This document shows positions 26,070-34,235 of a DNA stretch of 64,000 nt, in pieces. The stretch lies in NCBI GenBank assembly GCA_902627245.1, contig CACOIH010000004.1, positions 1 through 64,000 of the forward strand, written 5' to 3'. How positions within the stretch are numbered: the stretch's first letter is position 1; each line of letters starts with the position of its first letter. Source of the stretch: an uncultured Alphaproteobacteria bacterium (GTDB lineage Bacteria > Pseudomonadota > Alphaproteobacteria > HIMB59 > GCA-002718135). The notes under the pieces are model-generated. The model searched no databases and was not told the origin of the DNA. It was given only the letters and a program-made list of their open reading frames with translations. Position numbers and translations under genes: made by a program.

Positions 26070-26663
26070 ATGAAATTTCTTTTTGATTTGGGAGGTGTAT
26101 TTTTTGACTGGGATCCAAATTATTTCTTTAAAAATATTTTTAATACAGATGAAGAACGAAATTATTTTTTAGATGAAGTTTGTAATGATGAATGGAATAT
26201 AAAACAAGATTGTGGAAGAAGTATTGAAGATGCTGAGTTGGAACTTATTTCCAAATTCCCTATTTATGAAAATCAGATAAAAATGTATTACAAAAATCAT
26301 AGAAAGATGATTCGTAAAACATTTGATACATCTATAGATGCTCTAAAAAATTTAAAATCACTTAAAATAAATTGTTATGTTTTATCAAATTGGTCTGCTG
26401 AAACTTTTGAGGGTATGATAGATGATTATCCATTTTTAAAATTATTTAATGGTCTAATAATATCTGGTGAACATAAGCTAATTAAGCCAGATAAAGCTAT
26501 ATATGAATTAGCAATAAGTCATTTTAATTTAATTCCAGAAAAAACAGTTTTTATAGATGATAAAATTGAAAACATCATAGCCGCAGAAAAATTAAATTTT
26601 AATACTATTCATCTTGTTGATCCACAAAAAATTCAAATAGAGATAAGAAAATTTTTAGTTTAA
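26070..26663 (+). CDS. HAD-superfamily hydrolase
   Basis: A 197-residue HAD-IA protein: motif I LFDLGGVFFDWDPNYF, motif II YVLSNWSAETFE, the lysine in KLIKPDKAIY and motif IV FIDDKIENI. The second motif I aspartate appears replaced: after DLGGV the residues are FFDWD, as in the YihX/haloacid dehalogenase-like subgroup. A small phosphate ester is the likely substrate. It is divergent from the glycerate kinase and lies 75 nt before glpD. Confidence 0.85.
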   Translation: MKFLFDLGGVFFDWDPNYFFKNIFNTDEERNYFLDEVCNDEWNIKQDCGRSIEDAELELISKFPIYENQIKMYYKNHRKMIRKTFDTSIDALKNLKSLKINCYVLSNWSAETFEGMIDDYPFLKLFNGLIISGEHKLIKPDKAIYELAISHFNLIPEKTVFIDDKIENIIAAEKLNFNTIHLVDPQKIQIEIRKFLV

Positions 26664-26738
26664 TAATTTTTTAATTACTTTATGATCTGAATATTCTATT
26701 TATTAATAAATTTTTTTAATAGGGATTATTTTTCAAAA

Positions 26739-27890
26739 ATGACTAAGCTTTATGATTTATTTATTATAGGAGGTGGGATTAATGGAGCTGGAATAGCTAG
26801 AGACGCAAGTGGAAGAGGTTTTAGTGTTTATTTAGCTGATAAAGGAAAAGTTGGCTCTGCTACATCATCATGGTCCTCTAAATTAATTCATGGTGGTCTT
26901 CGCTACCTTGAGAATTATGAATTCAAACTTGTAAGACAGTCCTTAAAGGAAAGAGAAGTAATTACAAAAATTGCACCAAATATAACAAAACCATTACCAT
27001 TCGTAATTCCTCATTCGAAACAATCAAGATCTAAATTATTAATAAAATTGGGACTTTTTTTATACGATAATATTGGAGGTAAAACAAATATACCAAAATC
27101 CTCTAAAATAGATTTAAAAAAAAATTACATAAATATTTTAAAACCGCAATTTTCTTTTGGCTTTAAATACTACGATGTTCAGGTAGATGATAAAAAATTA
27201 GTGGAAATGAATATAGAAAATGCAAAAAATTTAGGCGCAGTTATTGCAGAAAATAAAAAGGTAATAAATGCAAAGATTGATAATGATAGCTGGAAAATTC
27301 TTTTTGAAGATAAAGAAACAGTTAGAGCAAAAATTTTAATAAATGCTTCAGGTCCATGGATTAATGAAACAATAAATAATGTAATTAATATAAGTATAAA
27401 TAAATCAATAAGACTTGTGAGAGGGAGCCATATTATAGTAAAAAAATTATATGATGAAGAGGTTGCTTTCACTTTACAGAATTATGATAATAGAATTGTT
27501 TTTGTTATTCCTCATAAAAAGGACTATACTTTAATTGGCACTACAGAGGTAGATGTGGATAATCCAGAAAATCCAACTATTTCAGATAGTGAAAAAAAAT
27601 ATTTAATAAATTCAGTTAATAATCATTTCATTAAAAATATAACAAACGAAGATATTGTTAAAACATATTCAGGAATTAGGCCTTTAATAGAAGATTTTAA
27701 AGAGGCTTCTAAAGTAACTAGAGATTATATATTTGATCTAAATCTACAAAATAAACAAGCGCCACTATTAAATATTTATGGTGGTAAACTTACTACATAT
27801 AGAAAATTATCTGAAAAAGTAATTGAGCAACTTGAGCCCTTTTTACCAATTAAAAACACAAGGAATTGGACTCATTTAAAAAAACTATAA
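26739..27890 (+). CDS. glpD: FAD-dependent glycerol-3-phosphate dehydrogenase, lacking C-terminal domain
   Basis: A 383-residue protein with the GlpD FAD-binding start FIIGGGINGAGIARDASGRG, SSKLIHGGLRYLENYEF, LVRGSHIIV, FVIPHKKDYTLIGTTEVD and TYSGIRPLIED, ending soon after NIYGGKLTTYRKL. Typical GlpD proteins are about 500-540 residues; the helical C-terminal domain that normally follows the GGKLTTYRK segment is absent. The stop is a clean TAATAA and I see no continuation in other frames. The FAD and substrate domains look intact. Membrane quinone coupling may differ. Confidence 0.85.
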   Translation: MTKLYDLFIIGGGINGAGIARDASGRGFSVYLADKGKVGSATSSWSSKLIHGGLRYLENYEFKLVRQSLKEREVITKIAPNITKPLPFVIPHSKQSRSKLLIKLGLFLYDNIGGKTNIPKSSKIDLKKNYINILKPQFSFGFKYYDVQVDDKKLVEMNIENAKNLGAVIAENKKVINAKIDNDSWKILFEDKETVRAKILINASGPWINETINNVINISINKSIRLVRGSHIIVKKLYDEEVAFTLQNYDNRIVFVIPHKKDYTLIGTTEVDVDNPENPTISDSEKKYLINSVNNHFIKNITNEDIVKTYSGIRPLIEDFKEASKVTRDYIFDLNLQNKQAPLLNIYGGKLTTYRKLSEKVIEQLEPFLPIKNTRNWTHLKKL

Positions 27891-27894
27891 TAAA

Positions 27895-28000
27895 TATTCC
27901 TCTTACACAACTTTTCATTATAGGGCAGAAAAGTTTTATAAGAGGAATACTTCTCATAGGAGGAAATAATATGAAAACCTTCTGCCCATTAGTATTATAA
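27895..28000 (+). ncRNA. Switch-like structured RNA element with a tiny ORF
   Basis: Two mutually exclusive folds are visible. Fold A: TATTCCTCTTA (27895-27905) pairs perfectly with TAAGAGGAATA (27939-27949), extended by AACTTTT (27909-27915) with AAAAGTT (27929-27935). Its 13-nt loop contains GGGCAG, which can form a pseudoknot with CTGCCC (27982-27987). Fold B: GGGCAGAA (27923-27930) pairs with TTCTGCCC (27980-27987), extended by GTTTTATA with TAT-G-AAAAC, enclosing a small hairpin (27942-27955). A strong AGGAGGA site (27958-27964) and ATG lie inside fold B. I recognise no known class. Direction is inferred from the ribosome binding site. Confidence 0.5.
27971..28000 (+). CDS. Possible 9-codon leader peptide (MKTFCPLVL)
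   Basis: ATG at 27971 follows AGGAGGA with 6-nt spacing, which is among the best ribosome binding sites in the window, yet the frame stops after nine codons. Codons 4-6 lie in the strand that pairs with the upstream GGGCAGAA. Translation would therefore disrupt either fold of the surrounding element, as in leader-peptide control. There is no downstream same-strand gene for over 7 kb, so it may instead be chance. Confidence 0.25.
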   Translation: MKTFCPLVL

Positions 28001-28030
28001 ATTATTATTTAATATTAACTAATTAAGCTC

Positions 28031-28044
28031 TCAAAACGCTTTGG
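28031..28044. promoter_or_regulatory. Degenerate LacI-type operator candidate
   Basis: TCAAAACGCTTTGG differs at two positions from the perfect palindrome CCAAAACGTTTTGG found at 39774. It lies between the structured element and the 3' end of the ugpC-type gene, and lacks the TTGAC box that accompanies the two good sites. It may be a weak auxiliary or decayed site. Confidence 0.3.
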
Positions 28045-28046
28045 AA

Positions 28047-28067
28047 ATGCCCCATTTTATGGGGCAT
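28047..28067 (-). terminator. Terminator hairpin after the ugpC-type operon
   Basis: ATGCCCCAT (28047-28055) and ATGGGGCAT (28059-28067) form a 9-bp stem with a 3-nt loop, 17 nt beyond the stop of the minus-strand ATPase gene. The T-run is poor on either strand, so termination may be partial. Confidence 0.55.
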
Positions 28068-28084
28068 ATTAATTAACGATTCTA

Positions 28085-29164
28085 CTATTTAAAAGCCTGT
28101 TGTGAACTATCAAATAGATGGCATCTATTAGATGGAAATCCAACTTTGACAGTATCACCGACTTTGATATTTGAATGTCCTTCAGTTTCAACAACTAAAG
28201 GTTCTCCTTCTTTTTCTAGATATAAGAAAGTTCCAGAACCTAATTTTTCAACAACGAACACTTTACTTTCCCATGTTCCATCGGAATCCTGATTCACTAA
28301 TAGATGCTCTGGCCTAATACCCAGCGTTACAGAGTCACCATCTGAAGAGGAAGCTGACATTTTTGGAACTGCAATTTTTGACGCACCCATTATATCGACT
28401 TCAGTTTTGTCACCACTTTTTGAAGTTATTTTAGATGAAATAAAATTCATTTTTGGTGAACCAATAAACCCTCCCACAAACATATTATTTGGTTTGTCGT
28501 AAAGTTCTAGAGGCGAACCTTTTTGTGATACGATACCTGTGTCTAATACTACAATATCATCTGCAAGTGTCATAGCTTCAGTTTGATCATGAGTAACGTA
28601 AATCATTGTTGCCTCAAGTTCATTATGAAGTTTTGCTAACTCAACCCTCATTTGAACTCTTAATGCAGCATCTAAATTTGATAGTGGTTCATCAAATAGA
28701 AAAACTTTAGGTTTTCTTGTAATGGCCCTTCCAATAGCAACTCTTTGTCTTTGACCACCTGACAATTGTTTTGGTTTTCTTTTTAAATAGTCTTCAATTT
28801 GTAATATTCTTGCGGCTTCATTTACTCTTTCATTAATTTCATCCTTTGACCTTTTTTCTAACTTTAAACCAAATGCCATATTATCAAAAACTGTCATATG
28901 TGGGTAAAGAGCATAAGATTGGAATACCATCGCTATGTTTCTTTGTTTAGGGGGCAAGTCGTTAACTACCTTACCATCTATTGAAATAGTCCCTGAGTTT
29001 ATATCTTCTAATCCCGCAATCATTCTAAGCATAGTTGATTTACCACAACCACTTGGTCCAACTAAAACTGTAAATGATTGACTTTTAATGTCTAGAGATA
29101 CGTCCTTAATAACGTGGACATCTCCAAAGTATTTATTAACAGTATTTATATTTATATCTGCCAC
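28085..29164 (-). CDS. Carbohydrate ABC transporter ATPase, MalK/UgpC/MsmK family
   Basis: A 359-residue ATPase with Walker A GPSGCGKSTMLR, ABC signature LSGGQRQRVAIGRA, Walker B KVFLFDEPLSNLDA and a C-terminal OB-fold regulatory domain with GIRPEHL. I place the start at a GTG exactly 6 nt after AAGGAGG, giving MADININTVNKYFG; an upstream TTG would put that site inside the gene. It is the only MalK-type ATPase in the window that is not part of the polyamine system. It probably energises both AglEFG and the amino-sugar permeases, neither of which has its own. It is last in the FrcBCA-GH4 operon. Confidence 0.93.
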   Translation of the reverse strand: MADININTVNKYFGDVHVIKDVSLDIKSQSFTVLVGPSGCGKSTMLRMIAGLEDINSGTISIDGKVVNDLPPKQRNIAMVFQSYALYPHMTVFDNMAFGLKLEKRSKDEINERVNEAARILQIEDYLKRKPKQLSGGQRQRVAIGRAITRKPKVFLFDEPLSNLDAALRVQMRVELAKLHNELEATMIYVTHDQTEAMTLADDIVVLDTGIVSQKGSPLELYDKPNNMFVGGFIGSPKMNFISSKITSKSGDKTEVDIMGASKIAVPKMSASSSDGDSVTLGIRPEHLLVNQDSDGTWESKVFVVEKLGSGTFLYLEKEGEPLVVETEGHSNIKVGDTVKVGFPSNRCHLFDSSQQAFK

Positions 29165-29235
29165 TTCATCCTCCTTTGAGCGATCTTTCAAGTGTTAAAA
29201 TTCAATATTATATAATTAAAATTTTAGAGCAAGAA

Positions 29236-30555
29236 TTAATTTAAATAACTAAGATAATCTTTTTGAAACTCAATCATTGTGTCCACAAGTTTCTCAGCAG
29301 AATTGGTATTATCTACTATTGGATCAGCAAGAAGTGCTAAATAAACACTGTGTTTTGATTTATTAAGAATTGCCTCAGTTGTTAATTGTATTGTGCTAGC
29401 TTGATTATTTAATAATGATCCAAAATTGGAGGGATAATTTTCAAGTCTTTGACCGTGAACCCCCTCTTTATTAATCACTGCAGGAACTTCTACAACAATA
29501 TCTGTAGGTAAACTATCAATGAAATTATCATTAGGTATATTAACTGCATCCTCAACCATATTTTTATCTTGAATTATGGATTCAATAATTGGAACAATTC
29601 TCTCACGATTAGTATTATCCGATGGATCAAAAAAGTGTTCTTTTGATACTTTATCACTATGAAAAGATAAGCAATGATCTTTGTATCTATTATAAAAATG
29701 TGAAATAGCATCGTGATCGGCTACACTATAACCCCATTGTAAATATTCGCCTAGATGGCTGTCTGTTGTTATTGGTAAATAACCATATGTTTTATATAAT
29801 TCAAAAAAAACTCCTCTTTCTCCACCAGGTTTTGAACGGTGATAATCATCATGTTGATTAACAAGAGTTGAATAGTAATTATCAAAATTGTCTCTAATTT
29901 TTGGATAACCATCTTCATTTGTATCTTTGTACTTAGCTTCAAGTAAAATACTAAAATGATTTAGGCCTCCAGCTTTAATTTCAATATTTTCAAATTCTGT
30001 TTCCATTAAACTTGGAAGTTGTCTTTCCATAGAAGCAATCTCATGACAAAGTCCAATGAATTTCATTTTTGGAAATTTTGTTGTTACTGCATGGCAAATT
30101 CTTTGCATTGGGTTTGAGTAATTAAATATAAAAGCATCTGGACAAATCTCATTTATATCATCACATATATCAATTATTGCTGGAGTAATCCTTAAAGAAT
30201 GAAATAACCCTCCAGGACCACCATTTTCACCATATATTTGTTTAAAACCATATTGTAATGGAATTTTCCAATCTTGATCCCAAAGTTCAAACCTATTACC
30301 TACTTCAATTGAAATTAAACAGTAGTCAGCATTTTTTAAAGCCTCTTTTCTATTCGTTGTTGCCTCAATTGTACAATTTGCATTAAAATCTTTTTTATAT
30401 TTTTCTGCGGTGCTTCTAGTTTTTTCTAGAGATTTATGGTTAATATCATGTAAAGTAATGTTACAATCTTTTAGTACATTTGACTTAAAAATATCGCTTA
30501 CAGTACCTAAACCAAATTGAGAACTTCCAGCACCAATCAATACAATTTTAACCAT
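29236..30555 (-). CDS. GH4 family alpha-glycosidase (alpha-galactosidase/alpha-glucosidase-like)
   Basis: A 439-residue GH4 enzyme, which cleaves glycosides by NAD-dependent C3 oxidation and needs Mn. Evidence: N-terminal Rossmann IVLIGAGSSQFGLGTV, DYCLISIEVGNRFELWDQDW, the metal/substrate region FNYSNPMQRICHAV and GLCHEI, and AGGLNHFSILLEA. It is cytoplasmic. The gene sits between an FrcC/RbsC-type permease (2-nt gap) and the MalK-type ATPase, so it should hydrolyse an imported alpha-glucoside or alpha-galactoside. Confidence 0.92.
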   Translation of the reverse strand: MVKIVLIGAGSSQFGLGTVSDIFKSNVLKDCNITLHDINHKSLEKTRSTAEKYKKDFNANCTIEATTNRKEALKNADYCLISIEVGNRFELWDQDWKIPLQYGFKQIYGENGGPGGLFHSLRITPAIIDICDDINEICPDAFIFNYSNPMQRICHAVTTKFPKMKFIGLCHEIASMERQLPSLMETEFENIEIKAGGLNHFSILLEAKYKDTNEDGYPKIRDNFDNYYSTLVNQHDDYHRSKPGGERGVFFELYKTYGYLPITTDSHLGEYLQWGYSVADHDAISHFYNRYKDHCLSFHSDKVSKEHFFDPSDNTNRERIVPIIESIIQDKNMVEDAVNIPNDNFIDSLPTDIVVEVPAVINKEGVHGQRLENYPSNFGSLLNNQASTIQLTTEAILNKSKHSVYLALLADPIVDNTNSAEKLVDTMIEFQKDYLSYLN

Positions 30556-30557
30556 TT

Positions 30558-31529
30558 TTATCTTACCCTTTCCCCATGCAATCTATGACCCAATAAAGCA
30601 AGTAATATTATCAAGCCATTAAAAAACTGTCTCCACTCACCACTCCAACCAATAGCAATGATACCAACTTCCATATAAGCAATTACACCTACACCAAAAA
30701 CAGCACCAACTATTGTTCCTAGGCCTCCCCAATAAGGTGTGCCACCTACAAAAACTGCGGCTAAAGCAAGTAATAAATATCCAAAGCCTTGCGTAGGAAA
30801 AAAGGTGTAAGTTATAAGAGTTGTAAATATTCCTCCAAGTGCGGCACCAATCCCAACAAACATAAATGCTTTAATCTTAACAGCATTAACATTTATACCC
30901 ATTTGTTCGGCGCTTACTGAGTTATCTCCAACATGCTGTATATGAATACCAAAAACATGTTTGTTAAAAAAATAGTAACAAAAAATAATAAATATTGCCG
31001 CCCAAAAAATTTGCATTGGAAATCCATAAAATTTGCCAACAAGTAGTGGATAAATCCAATGATTTTCTACTTCCATAATAGTGATTGATCTACTTTTTGT
31101 TAAAAGTAAAATTACACCTCTTAATAAAAATAATACACCGAGAGAAGCAACTAATGATGACAGTCGAAAGACTACAATTAATGTTCCAACAAGCGCTCCT
31201 ATAGCTGCACCAGTCAAAACACCCGCAACAAAACAAATTGCAGGATCTACACCATTTTTAACTAACAAAGCAAATACGTATGCTGCAACAGCATATGTTG
31301 ATGCAAATGATAAATCAATTTCTCCCGATGCTACTAAAAAAACAAGTGGAATAGTTAAAAAAATTAATGTTGGCATCATTACAAATACAGATTGATGTAA
31401 ATTTGGTCTTATCCAAGCTTCTGGCGCACCTATAAAAAATATTGCCATTAGTAAAATAAAATAACCAATACTACCAAGTGCTCTTCCATTTTTGTGAAAC
31501 ATATTATTTATGAATGATTTGATACTCAT
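30558..31529 (-). CDS. Sugar ABC transporter permease, RbsC/FrcC family
   Basis: A 323-residue permease with 8-10 hydrophobic segments and the family region SGEIDLSFASTYAVAAYVFA. The EAA-like segment is AEQMGINVNAVKIKAFM. It forms the channel for the adjacent binding protein and single-domain ATPase. Gaps to the neighbours are 1-2 nt, so the operon is compact. Confidence 0.92.
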   Translation of the reverse strand: MSIKSFINNMFHKNGRALGSIGYFILLMAIFFIGAPEAWIRPNLHQSVFVMMPTLIFLTIPLVFLVASGEIDLSFASTYAVAAYVFALLVKNGVDPAICFVAGVLTGAAIGALVGTLIVVFRLSSLVASLGVLFLLRGVILLLTKSRSITIMEVENHWIYPLLVGKFYGFPMQIFWAAIFIIFCYYFFNKHVFGIHIQHVGDNSVSAEQMGINVNAVKIKAFMFVGIGAALGGIFTTLITYTFFPTQGFGYLLLALAAVFVGGTPYWGGLGTIVGAVFGVGVIAYMEVGIIAIGWSGEWRQFFNGLIILLALLGHRLHGERVR

Positions 31530-31530
31530 T

Positions 31531-32277
31531 TTAATGTTTTATTATTGTTTCTCTCATTATTTTCATTAACTCCTCTGGCGTAGAAATATCTTCTTTGTTT
31601 AGCTCATGTACAACTTCTCCTCTATCCAATATTACAAACCTGTCTGAAATATCATAAACATGATAAATGTTATGGCCAATAAATAATACAGATCTATTTG
31701 ACTTCTTAACATTTAATACAAAATCAAAAACTTTTTGAGTCTCATTTAAAGATAAATTATTTGTTGGTTCATCAAGTACTATTAGTTCTGCATTGTTATA
31801 TATAGCTCTTGCTATCGCTACACCTTGTCTTTCACCTCCAGATAAATTTCCAACAGGTGACTCTGCATTTATTAATTTTGATGTAAAACCTATTTCTCTA
31901 ATCAATCTATTTGCTTCATTAATTTGTTCCTTTTCTTTTATAAAGCCAAATGGATATTTTAGTTCTTTTCCCATAAAAATATTTTTAACTATAGATTGTT
32001 GAGGGGTTAAAGCCCGGTCCTGAAAGACTGTTTCTATTCCTGCTTCCCTTGCCTTTAGTGCATTCCAACTATTTATCTTATTACCTCTAATTAGAATTTC
32101 ACCTTCATCTGGGCTATAAACACCAACTAATGTTTTTATTAATGTTGATTTACCAGCTCCATTATCTCCAATTAACCCGACAACCTCTCCCTTTTTTACA
32201 TGAAGAGATGCTTTATTTAATGCTGTAATACCGCCAAATTTTTTTGTTACTTGATTTAGTTTAATTATATTTTCCAT
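31531..32277 (-). CDS. Sugar ABC transporter ATPase, single-domain FrcA type
   Basis: A 248-residue ATPase with Walker A GDNGAGKSTLIK, signature NLSGGERQGVAIARA and Walker B LIVLDEPTNNL. Most RbsA/XylG-type ATPases are about 500 residues with two ABC domains; this has one domain, like FrcA of the rhizobial fructose system, and would act as a homodimer. It lies 1 nt upstream of the permease gene. Confidence 0.92.
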   Translation of the reverse strand: MENIIKLNQVTKKFGGITALNKASLHVKKGEVVGLIGDNGAGKSTLIKTLVGVYSPDEGEILIRGNKINSWNALKAREAGIETVFQDRALTPQQSIVKNIFMGKELKYPFGFIKEKEQINEANRLIREIGFTSKLINAESPVGNLSGGERQGVAIARAIYNNAELIVLDEPTNNLSLNETQKVFDFVLNVKKSNRSVLFIGHNIYHVYDISDRFVILDRGEVVHELNKEDISTPEELMKIMRETIIKH

Positions 32278-32283
32278 ATTTAT

Positions 32284-32317
32284 TTAAAAAAACTGACTCA
32301 TATTAAATGAGTCAGTT
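32284..32317 (-). terminator. Attenuator/terminator after the RbsB-type gene
   Basis: On the minus strand AACTGACTCAT and ATGAGTCAGTT form an 11-bp stem with a 5-nt loop, followed by seven T residues. It lies 17 nt past the binding-protein stop and just before the ATPase start, so it should give more binding protein than membrane components. Confidence 0.88.
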
Positions 32318-32333
32318 AATATTAATTTTAATA

Positions 32334-33329
32334 TTATCTTAAACCTGCGTCTGCAAGTGCTTTTACAGCTTGATAATTATTTGTATCTACAAAACCTGCA
32401 CCAGTGTCTTGATTAATGGCACCAGTTCCAAGTACAGCTGTTTGACATAAAGACAACACAGGTAAATATCCTTGTAAAAATGGTTGCTGATCAGAGGTTA
32501 AGTGAACATAACCTTTCTCAAATGATGACATTATTTGTGGACTTGTATCAAAACCAATTTGAAGTAATTCATTTGGTCCATAACCAGCGGCTTTAGCGAT
32601 ACCTTCTGCAACATTCATAATATCACTTCCAGAATGAACAATTACTTTAGTCTCAGGATTAGCATTTAATGCTGCTGAAAAAATTGGAATGGTCATATTA
32701 GGATCTGAAGCATATTTTGGGTCTCCATCTAATACGGTTACTGTCATACCATGTTCTTCAAAGATAATTCTTGCGCCATCTTCTCTCTGTGCTCTTGCGT
32801 AGTCACCTATTGGCACCATAACTATTGCATGATCTCCAGCTTGAAAACCAAATTGTCTAATTGCTTCTCTAGCTAATGCTTTACCTTGAGTAGCTAGATT
32901 AGCACCAACGTAACCACCACCATACTTAGCTCTAACACCCGATGGATCAACATTTTGATAAGTCATTAAAATTCCATTTTCTGCAGCTTGTCTTGCCAAG
33001 GGCATTAAAGCTTCATCGCCTGGATGTCCCATCATTGCGATAGCATCAACTCCTAGTCCTACAGACTCTCTTAATTGACGAACCATTTTTTCAAAATCCC
33101 ATTCTGAATAAATAATTTCTGCATCCGCACCAGTATCTCTAATTGCATTCATTGCTCCAGCCGCAACAATTCCTGCAAATCCCCCGGCTTCAGGTCCCCC
33201 AGCATAAAAATGCATTTTTACATCTGAACACCATTTTTCACCTAAATCTTGCCCAGTAGGAGCTGCTATTGATTGATACGAAATTGGTACAAAAAAAATA
33301 GAAGCCAAAATAATTTTTAAAATTTTCAT
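32334..33329 (-). CDS. Sugar ABC transporter substrate-binding protein, RbsB family
   Basis: A 331-residue periplasmic protein with a signal peptide (MKILKIILASIFFVPISYQ, cleavage likely after SIAA). It has the RbsB-type two-lobed fold: VDAIAMMGHPGDEALMPLAR, YVGANLATQGKALAREAIRQ and KVIVHSGSDIMNVAEGIAKA. GGGAGG precedes the start. A TTGACT promoter with a LacI operator in its spacer lies 38-65 nt upstream. The ligand is unknown; the GH4 gene downstream suggests a glycoside. Confidence 0.93.
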   Translation of the reverse strand: MKILKIILASIFFVPISYQSIAAPTGQDLGEKWCSDVKMHFYAGGPEAGGFAGIVAAGAMNAIRDTGADAEIIYSEWDFEKMVRQLRESVGLGVDAIAMMGHPGDEALMPLARQAAENGILMTYQNVDPSGVRAKYGGGYVGANLATQGKALAREAIRQFGFQAGDHAIVMVPIGDYARAQREDGARIIFEEHGMTVTVLDGDPKYASDPNMTIPIFSAALNANPETKVIVHSGSDIMNVAEGIAKAAGYGPNELLQIGFDTSPQIMSSFEKGYVHLTSDQQPFLQGYLPVLSLCQTAVLGTGAINQDTGAGFVDTNNYQAVKALADAGLR

Positions 33330-33366
33330 TTTTCCTCCCAGAATTTAATAATTTTAATAATAATAA

Positions 33367-33394
33367 ATTAAATCCGAAACGTTTTGGAAGTCAA
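33367..33394 (-). promoter_or_regulatory. Promoter of the RbsB-GH4-UgpC operon
   Basis: On the minus strand TTGACT (33394-33389) is followed by 16 nt and then TTTAAT (33372-33367), a good sigma-70-like promoter. The spacer is almost entirely taken up by a LacI-type palindrome. It directs transcription into the binding-protein gene. Confidence 0.65.
33374..33387. promoter_or_regulatory. LacI-family operator (AglR-type) at the RbsB promoter
   Basis: CCGAAACGTTTTGG matches the perfect palindrome at 39774 at 13 of 14 positions and sits at the same distance from a TTGAC box. A repressor bound here would block RNA polymerase. The LacI gene at 39838 is the obvious candidate regulator. Confidence 0.8.
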
Positions 33395-33439
33395 GTAAAA
33401 GAATATTTAAAATTCAATAAATTCTAGATTTATTAAATA

Positions 33440-34228
33440 CTAGCTCTTATTATTGTTAGCAAATATGCTAAATTCTGAATCAGATATTTTAATATCGTGC
33501 TCATTGGATGGATATTTCTTTTTATCTACATCTTTTTTAAAATCTTTAAATGCCTCAATAGACTTTGCTTTTATTCTTCTATAATCTTCACCAACATCAG
33601 AGTAAACTTTAGCATGTCTCGGAATGTGACCCTTATTGTAACCTAAGATATCTTCAGCAAACAAATATTGAGCATCACAACCTAAGCCACTTCCCATACC
33701 TATCATAAAAACATCTATCTTGTTTGAAATAAATTCTGCAACTTTATGTGGAACTATTTCTATTTCTATTGCAAACACTCCTGCTTCTTGTAATTTTAAA
33801 CATTGATCGTAAATTTTCTGTGCTTCAAAAGATGTTTTTCCATAGGCTTTAAAACCACCATACAAGGTTGATTTATAAGGTATAAAACCAGAATGACCTA
33901 CAACAGGAATTCCTTCGTCAGTTATAGATTTAATAAGATTTAAACTTTGTGGACAATAAATTGCATCAGCACCAAGCTTAAGAAGTTCAAATGATCTTTT
34001 TAAAATATCGTCTTTATTAATATATTTTCCATATGGAAGTCCTACTGTTAAAAAAGTATTTTGAGCTGCGTTTCTTATGCCTTCTATATTATTTAACTCT
34101 GACGAAACAATCATGTCTATTCCTGCAAGCTCACAAGACTCCGCTTCTAAGGGATTATGAGTGTAAACTTCAGTAAGTTTTTTAACTCCTTTACATTCAA
34201 TTATTTCTTTAATTGTTAATTTTTTCAC
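33440..34228 (-). CDS. Divergent PanB (ketopantoate hydroxymethyltransferase)-like protein
   Basis: A 262-residue TIM-barrel protein of the PanB superfamily, recognised by GIPVVGHSGFIPY (106-118), AGVFAIEIEIVPHKVAEFIS (149-168) and IGMGSGLGCDAQYLFAEDIL. The catalytic-base glutamate appears kept (Glu157). The positions matching the E. coli metal ligands Asp45, Asp84 and Glu114 read Ser43, Gly63 and Pro93, and Lys112 reads Tyr91. Ordinary ketopantoate synthesis is therefore doubtful. It lies 7 nt after an aldehyde dehydrogenase gene and next to the sugar operon. A different aldol-type or lyase role is possible. Confidence 0.75.
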   Translation of the reverse strand: MKKLTIKEIIECKGVKKLTEVYTHNPLEAESCELAGIDMIVSSELNNIEGIRNAAQNTFLTVGLPYGKYINKDDILKRSFELLKLGADAIYCPQSLNLIKSITDEGIPVVGHSGFIPYKSTLYGGFKAYGKTSFEAQKIYDQCLKLQEAGVFAIEIEIVPHKVAEFISNKIDVFMIGMGSGLGCDAQYLFAEDILGYNKGHIPRHAKVYSDVGEDYRRIKAKSIEAFKDFKKDVDKKKYPSNEHDIKISDSEFSIFANNNKS

Positions 34229-34235
34229 AATTCAA

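Noticed and set aside
27923-27988. tRNA-like look of the segment (8-bp closing stem about 66 nt apart, followed by A)
   Set aside because: There is no D arm, no 7-nt anticodon loop on a 5-bp stem and no TTCGA-type T loop, so it is not a tRNA.
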